A DNA stretch of 12,428 nucleotides from Schizophyllum amplum (Eukaryota; Basidiomycota; Agaricomycetes; Agaricales; Schizophyllaceae). Position numbers and translations under genes: made by a program. Shown piece by piece: positions 7,405-12,428 of the stretch (position 1 is the first letter of the stretch; each line of letters opens with the position of its first letter). Below the pieces are notes generated by a model that had not been told where the DNA came from, did not search any database, and saw only the letters and a program-made list of their open reading frames with translations. Location of the stretch: positions 1 through 12,428 of the forward strand of contig VDMD01000301.1 in NCBI GenBank assembly GCA_007026445.1, in the 5' to 3' direction.

Positions 7405-9357
7405 ATGGAGTACAATGCAGCACGGACACGGCGCTTCGTCTCGCAGAACCTCAGCTACATCATCATCTTCTCCGCCGTCGTCGTCTTCGCGCGCATCTAC
7501 ACCTCCCGGACACTGATTTCCCTCTCGACCGTGCCGAGGAGATCGTAGAGGTCGACCCACATCCCATCCCCCAGCTCATTGTGGAAGCGTTCGAGCGCAT
7601 ACTCGCGCGGCAGAGTCGGACGCTAGAGGACGCAGCGGCGGAGTATCGCGCAATCCCCCAAAGGGTTTCGACAAGTGGTGGGCGACAACGACTTTGTGAT
7701 GGTCGACGAGTTCGACGGACTGGTCGACGACCTCGAGCCGTCCTGGAGATCTCAGGCGAGGAGCTCGCGCATCGAGCACTGCAGGTGCGTGTGTAGCGCG
7801 GCGCTCGTGCGTTGAAACTGACATGCAAGCAGGCTCCCCTCTATCGACTGCTGTCGATGCGCGACGGCGTCGATAAGCGGGGTGATCTTGGGCGAACAGC
7901 TCGCGCGGCGGGCGCTGCAGGTATGTGTTCAGCGCGACCTCTGTCTTCACGACACTGACTCGTACTTAGATGATCAGGCCGACTTGGCCTCCTCCCCCCT
8001 CCCACCTTCAAGTCGGTGCAGCCCAGTACGAGCTCGGCCTCCCCCTCCCCCCTCGCACCGTCTACAGCCAGTACGTCGCACTTTACCTCTCAGACTCTGG
8101 CCTAACGCGTCTACAGCCCCCCGCCACGCCCCGGCGCGTCTGGAACTCATGGCGGCGGACCTGCAAGCCCACAGACCCCGCCCGCCAAATCTACTCCGGC
8201 ACACGCAACATCTTCTCCCCGCCCCCCGTCGACTACCTCAATACCAGCAAGACCGCAGTTGAGCTCGATCTGACGTTCGTCAGCGAGACGCCGTCAAAAA
8301 TCGACTACTGCCAGCAGCCGCAGGACCACTACAGCCAGGGCCACTTCTTCTCCGACTGGCGTGTCATTCCCATGCTCTACCCCATCTTCTCGCCCGCGAA
8401 CACCAAGGGCTTTTACGACATCAAGATTCCCAGCCATTACTACTACGGCGGCACGAAGGAGTACACGTACGCGTGGGACCAGGAGCACCTCGAGCAGAAG
8501 CTCGTGGACGATATGGAGAAGCCATGGGACGAGAAGAGCGACAAGATCTTCTGGCGCGGCGCGACGACCGGCGGCGGCGGCAACCCGGCGGGCTTTTCCG
8601 CCCAGTACCAGCGGCCACCGCTTCCTGGCGCATGACCTCGGACCAGTCCGACGCCCCGCGGCCCGTCACATTCGCGCACCCGTCCGACTCGACGAACTAC
8701 ACGACCGCATCCGTGCCCGTGAGCCAGCTGAACGCGGAGTTGATGGACGCGGCCTTCACGAAGGCGACGAACCCGGGCGAGTACCCCCGGCGGGCTCGAG
8801 GCGCTGCAGGCGACGCACCGCTTCGCGGACCCCGTTCCGCTGGGCGCGCACTGGTCGTACAAGTACCTCGTCGACCTTGACGGCATGAGCTACTCCGGGC
8901 GCTTCATGTCCTTCCTGGCGAGCGACTCGGTGCCGGTGAAGGCGACCCTCTACCGCGAGTTCTTCTCCGAGTGGATTGAGCCCTGGGTGCACTTTATCCC
9001 CATGTCGCTCAACTACTCGGAGATCTACAATATCCACGCGTACTTTTCGGGTGCACCGCAAGTCGCGCTGACCGCACTGAACGAGACGAACACCGAGGAG
9101 GAGGAGGAGGGCGCCCTGACGACGATACAGACGCGTGAACGGCGACCAACAGGCGACGAGCGGCTGCACCGGATCGCGCAGGAGGGCAAGCGGTGGAAGA
9201 ACACGATCGGCCGCAAGGTCGACATGGAGGGTGAGTGCAGCGAGGGGGTTTTGATTGCGGTTAGCTAACAGTGCTTCCAGTATACGTCTACCGCCTCTGC
9301 CTGGAGTACGCGCGACTGAGCGCGAGCGACCGGAGTACGATGGATTACCTTGGTTGA
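7405..9357 (+). CDS. GT90 (CAP10-type) glycosyltransferase, frame broken
   Basis: Predicted type II membrane glycosyltransferase of family GT90, which holds fungal CAP10-like proteins and eukaryotic xylosyl/glucosyltransferases of the secretory pathway. From the ATG at 7405, residues 1-15 are basic and about 16-32 form a signal anchor (LSYIIIFSAVVVFARIY). Then come the stem motifs HPIPQLIVEAFERIL, PPKGFDKWW, DEFDGLVDDL and LEISGEELAHRALQ. The catalytic domain shows KIFWRGATTGGG (8543-8578), KYLVDLDGMSYSGRF (8861-8905) and EWIEPWVHFIP (8969-9001), with the tail YVYRLCLEYARL. Introns: 7785-7832, 7921-7969, probably 8071-8116, and 9231-9280. The stop is at 9355-9357. Apparent single-base losses occur near 7520, 7635, 7682, 7741 and 7848, and gains near 8622, 8635 and 8786. 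The last three add up to a restored frame. The region around exon 3 (7970-8070) matches the family poorly. Pseudogene or sequencing error cannot be separated here. Family sure; donor and acceptor sugars unknown. Confidence 0.85.
7746..7920 (+). repeat. Duplicated exon end and donor within the GT90 gene
   Basis: Codons 7746-7784 (EISGEELAHRALQ) and 7882-7920 (VILGEQLARRALQ) match at 30 of 39 bases and 9 of 13 residues. Each is followed directly by a GT donor and a similar 48-49-nt intron (GTGCGTGTGTAGCGCG against GTATGTGTTCAGCGCG) with a CTGAC branch site. This looks like an internal duplication, with a 136-bp offset, spanning an exon end and its intron. Confidence 0.55.
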
Positions 9358-9372
9358 TACTCGACTCGGGCT

Positions 9373-9434
9373 GGCCCCGTCCCTCCCCTCCTCGCCCTCC
9401 CTCTCCTCGCCCCTCTCTCCCTCCCCCCTCCCCC
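9373..9434 (+). repeat. Pyrimidine tract after the GT90 stop
   Basis: Almost pure C/T on the plus strand, starting 16 nt after the stop codon. The polypurine region from 9550 is its approximate complement, so the two could pair as a long imperfect hairpin in RNA or single-stranded DNA. ATAAAT at about 9465-9470 could be a poly(A) signal for the GT90 transcript. Confidence 0.6.
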
Positions 9435-9634
9435 GTTACTTACCGTCTTGCATTTACTGACACATAAATATCTTACGAGGCTGGTGTAGACTAGTATTTA
9501 TTGATACCTGGACTGATTGAATACTAATGATGCTGCGAGTTATCGACGGTGTGAGAGGAGGGGGGAGGCGAGGCGAGGGGGAGGAGAGGGGAAGCGAGAG
9601 GGGGAGGCGAGAGGGGAGGTGAGAGAGGAGGCGA

Positions 9635-9654
9635 GGGGGGAGGGGGGAGGGGGG
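9635..9654 (+). repeat. G-quadruplex-prone run
   Basis: Three runs of six G separated by single A, with further G runs on both sides. This is strong potential for a G-quadruplex or triplex structure and a probable source of assembly error. Confidence 0.75.
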
Positions 9655-9768
9655 AGGAACGTAACCATGAGTGAGCGTGAGCACACATAACGACGAGGGA
9701 GAGGAGGGGGGCAAGGAGCGACGGCAAAGGGAGAGGAGGGGGGAGGGGGGAGCGAGAAGAAGTGAGGG

Positions 9769-9818
9769 AGCAAGGGGGAGCGAAGGGAGGGGGAGCAAGG
9801 GGGAGCGAAGGGAGGGGG
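9769..9818 (+). repeat. Perfect 25-bp tandem duplication
   Basis: Positions 9769-9793 and 9794-9818 are identical (each starts AGCAAGGGGGAGCGAAGG), and a third unit starts at 9819 before diverging. Perfect identity suggests recent slippage within the polypurine region. Confidence 0.85.
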
Positions 9819-10717
9819 AGCAAGGAGTCGACGAGTTAGCAGGAGTGGAGAATGAAGACAAGAACGAAGGGGAAGGTGGGGGAGGACGAACGAGAGGGAG
9901 GGGGAGGGAGGGGGATGAGAGGGGAGGAGGGGAGGGAGCGAGGGTGAAGGAGGAGCGAGGGAGGGGAGGAAGGAGTCGACGAAAACGAAGGTCAAGGTAG
10001 GGGGAGGAAAAAACGAGAAGGAGGGAGAGGGGGGCGTGAAGGAGGGAGGGGGAGCGAGGGGAGGGGAGCAAGGCATAAGTGTGCAGGATCACGGCATGAA
10101 GACGAGAGCAAGGGAGTGGTGGGGGGGAGGCAAAACGAGAAGGAGGGCGAGGCAGGCGGAGGAGAAGGAGCGAGAAGGGGGGAGGGCGAGGGAGGGAGCG
10201 AGGGAGCGAGGGGGAGTGATTTGACGAGTGCGTAGGAGTGCGGCATGAAGACGAGAATAAAGGGAAAGGTGGGGGAGGCAGAACGAGATGGAGGGCGAGA
10301 AGGAGGGCGAGGGAGGGAGAGAGCGAGGGGGAAGGAGGGAGCAGGAACTTGGGAGGTAAGGAGTCGACGAGTCTAGAGTAGACGAGAATGAAGGGAAAGG
10401 TGGGGGAGTGTGAACGAGATGGAGGGGAGAGAGGACGAGGGAGGACGAGGGAAGGCGAAGGAGGGCGAGGGCGAGGGGAACCCAGGGGGGAAGGCTCGAG
10501 GGGAGGGCATAGGAGTGACGGAACTTGTAGTCTTACTCATGCCGCGCGATTTGTGCTCACTCACTTATCGAGGTCGGACAGGATCAGGAAGTGTAAAGGA
10601 TTCTTGAGACTAGCAAGCAAGGACGAGGAAGCAAGGGAGGAAGGACGGAGGAAGCAGGGGAGGGAGGACGGAGGGGGAGCTGAGACACGGTGTAAACACG
10701 ATGAGTAAATGAGCGAG

Positions 10718-10798
10718 AGCTACGATGTGCAAGGATTATATGGGGGAATAGGTGCTGTAGACTGTTCTAGTCAGCCCAATCAAGTCGCCGAAGACGCG
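10718..10798 (+). repeat. 81-bp direct repeat, copy 1
   Basis: Matches 11025-11105 at about four positions in five without gaps, including a shared core AAGGATTATATGGGGGAA and the end AAGACGCG. The copies are 307 bp apart. A 77-codon frame over copy 1 is not preserved in copy 2, so the repeat does not look protein-coding. Confidence 0.85.
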
Positions 10799-11024
10799 AC
10801 AGCGCACGAGCCAAGCGCGCGAGAGCTGAGGAATGAACGAGATGAGCTCGAGGCTCGAGTCGACGACTTTGAATACCCATGCTTCACTCGCGCGTTGCGC
10901 AGCGAAGCAGTTGCTGTATTCACCAGCTTCGTGCATTTGTAAATATGAAGGTAAAGGAACGTCGAGGACAGACAGGGTGGAGGTAGGACGCGAGGAAGGG
11001 GGAGGGGGACTGATGTGAACGATA

Positions 11025-11105
11025 AGCTACGATACTGAAGGATTATATGGGGGAAGAGGTGCGGTAGGCTGTTCTAGTGAGTCCGACGACGTCGAAGAAG
11101 ACGCG
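11025..11105 (+). repeat. 81-bp direct repeat, copy 2
   Basis: Partner of 10718-10798. Both copies follow a purine-rich stretch, so the repeated unit may be longer and more degraded upstream. Confidence 0.85.
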
Positions 11106-11312
11106 GGGTGAACGAGGAGGTGCGCATCGCAAGTACGCTCGCAATGACTCGTCGAACTAACCCGCGTGGCGACTTGGACTCGTACATAAATTTGTCTCGC
11201 TCGTCGTGTGAAGCCATCGTTGTATTGCCAAGTTCAAAGGGGCACCGTTGTACGCAAAATCATGTATATTGACTATCTACAGAGTACATGGCTACTGTCC
11301 CTACGAGATACG

Positions 11313-11563
11313 TTAACACCGCCCCCTCGCACACTCGTGCTGACTGGATTCCCTCGCCGCAGCGAAGTCGGCGTGCACGGCGACAGAACGAGTGCATTTG
11401 GGGCGTGCGAGGATGACTGTCGGCTTGCGGATGACGCGCTCGGTATTGAACAGCTTCTTGATGTGTGCGCGAGAGGCCGCGCAGAGGCATGGTTCGGCGT
11501 GGCGGAGGGTGGGCGTAAGGAACCCACGAGCGGGTCAAACTCTGCGTATGTGGCGCAAGAAAT
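11313..11563 (-). pseudogene. Exon-like coding fragment of unknown function
   Basis: On the minus strand a CTGATTTCCGTCTACAG end (branch plus acceptor, ending at 11564) opens a frame reading ISCATYAEFDPLVG. Near 11525, at a GGG run, the coding signature moves to a frame reading HIKKLFNTERVIRKPTVILA and on to a TAA at 11313-11315. Codons such as AAG, CTG, ATC, GTC and CGC dominate, as in the GT90 exons. No start codon in this frame and no family is recognised. An ATG at about 11654 on the same strand could begin an upstream exon, but the donor would be weak. Confidence 0.35.
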
Positions 11564-11704
11564 CTGTAGACGGAAATCAGTCTTTGACCAAGGTGGCAAG
11601 CACGAGCAGCGAGCACGGGCGACGACGACCCCGGTCACCCGTGTCCGAAGCCATATGTAAGTAGGTGAGTAGGTTTGAACGAGCGAGCTACAGACCTCGT
11701 CGCG

Positions 11705-12428
11705 CGGGTGCGATATAAGTAACCTGGGAACAAGGCGAGAGTATTGTACTCAATCGTACCAGAGTACGAGTAAAGGGGGTCCTGGGACCGTACGTAGGAT
11801 AATGTAATGCAACTCACGAGAAAATGGCAAGTCCTCGGCGGCGCCGCGTCGGGCTCATCCGCCGCTCTCTCGGCCCTGCTCACCAGGTGAGCAGACAGGT
11901 CTCGGCGCAGTATCAGTACCTGCGCGCATCACATTAGCGTCACATACTCAAAAGTCAATATGCGGGCGCAAGCGCCTTACTGAGTAGACCCCTCGCGAGG
12001 GCACCTTGGACTTGCGACCTGAGACGCGGTCAACGGCCGCCTGGCGTTAACACGATGAGCGTGTGACGAGGCCTGCGCGCTGAGTTAGCTGAGAAAGGAG
12101 ACGTTACAAAACAGTGACTCACAATAAGCGAGTTGTGCGGCGGCGCTGCGCGCCGCCCGCCGCACGCGACCCATACTCCCGCCGTCACAGGTAGTCGCAG
12201 CCGTCCCGAGAATTCCCGCGCGGATATTCTGCAAAATGACTTCATTTTGCATATTTTAGACGGTCAGAAACTCACCAGAAACCCCCTCCGCTTAGACCGG
12301 CATATGGGCTATCGGGGCGCGACGAGGACGGCATCCAGCCCGGCAGAGCGTCGCCATGACGACGACGGATGGCGAGGTCAGACGCGAAAGCCAGCGAGAC
12401 GTTGTGGGTGCTCATGCGGCCCCTGGAA
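11705..12428 (+). repeat. Terminal direct repeat, right copy
   Basis: Same sequence and orientation as 1-725, with three one-base homopolymer differences and no substitutions that I could find by eye. It ends at the window edge inside what would be the last intron of the minus-strand gene model in the left copy (720-766). No polypurine tract or tRNA-like primer site abuts the repeats, and no reverse transcriptase lies between them, so it does not behave like an LTR. Confidence 0.97.
12080..12309 (-). repeat. Dispersed repeat module, inverted copy (right terminal repeat)
   Basis: Duplicate of the inverted module at 376-606, present because the terminal repeat is duplicated. The GC hairpin is at 12139-12157. 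Confidence 0.8.

Larger units (their letters stand above)
9550..10500 (+). repeat. Polypurine minisatellite region
   Basis: About 1 kb of the plus strand is mostly G and A. A larger unit can be traced. A block like AAGGTGGGGGAGG then AACGAGA-GGAGGG recurs near 9873, 9993, 10115, 10265 and 10396, roughly every 120-150 bp. GGAGTCGACGA recurs at 9824, 9971 and 10360, and GGCATGAAGACGAGA near 10093 and 10241. Long frames through it encode only simple Gly/Arg/Glu or Pro/Ser/Leu sequence, so they are not genes. Confidence 0.85.

Noticed and set aside
9454..10092. A 212-codon minus-strand protein
   Set aside because: It is made only of Pro, Ser and Leu runs read from the polypurine tract, which has few stop codons on that strand by composition.
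11208..11660. A 150-codon plus-strand protein
   Set aside because: It starts at GTG, its codons show no preference like that of the GT90 exons, and the opposite strand of the same DNA has the stronger coding signature.
1..12428. LTR retrotransposon with 725-bp terminal repeats
   Set aside because: No gag, protease, reverse transcriptase or integrase lies between the repeats, there is no primer-binding site or polypurine tract beside them, and both repeats are cut by the window edges rather than ending in TG/CA.
1..12428. rRNA unit, tRNA or telomere repeat that could explain a tandem or circular molecule
   Set aside because: I found no conserved rRNA stretches, no tRNA T-arm-like GGTTCRANYCC box with a partner A box, and no TTAGGG or CCCTAA runs.

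Overview
The base composition, the many short GT-AG introns (46 to 58 nt with CTGAC/CTAAC-like branch sites) and a clear GT90/CAP10-type glycosyltransferase point to a high-GC nuclear sequence from a basidiomycete fungus, probably an agaricomycete. I see no bacterial signals, rRNA, tRNA, CRISPR array or telomere repeat. I also find no coherent new multi-gene system.

The first 725 bases recur in the same orientation as the last 724 bases. The two copies differ only by three one-base homopolymer length changes. The window therefore reads like a whole small contig whose ends overlap: either an 11,704-bp circle, one period of a tandem array, or an assembly-graph loop. The joined ends would run straight into a candidate eight-exon minus-strand gene (675-2048), found by chaining seven well-formed introns. 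Its product is unrecognised. It carries one homopolymer frameshift and one in-frame stop.

Layout: 1-725 terminal repeat, holding an inverted copy of a dispersed repeat module. 675-2048 candidate spliced gene (minus), with a TATA-like site upstream. 2175-4400 no gene I can support, apart from one possible isolated intron and a perfect 20-bp palindrome. 4403-4668 exon-like coding fragment (plus). 4657-5310 three tandem copies of the repeat module, with a GC hairpin and an intron-like tail. 5311-6540 a dense block of several unrelated minisatellites, punctuated by a recurring 36-bp motif. 6540-7240 little of substance. 7249-9357 GT90 glycosyltransferase gene (plus) and its possible upstream element. 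9373-10500 a pyrimidine tract flipping into about 1 kb of polypurine, G-quadruplex-prone minisatellite. 10718-11105 an 81-bp direct repeat pair. 11313-11563 another exon-like fragment (minus). 11705-12428 second terminal repeat.

The only gene with a confident function is the GT90 enzyme, a predicted membrane-anchored secretory-pathway glycosyltransferase. Its frame is broken by at least seven apparent single-base shifts, mostly at homopolymers. The terminal repeat copies differ by the same kind of error, so some or all of the breaks may be sequencing errors rather than true decay. I see no functional link between the genes.
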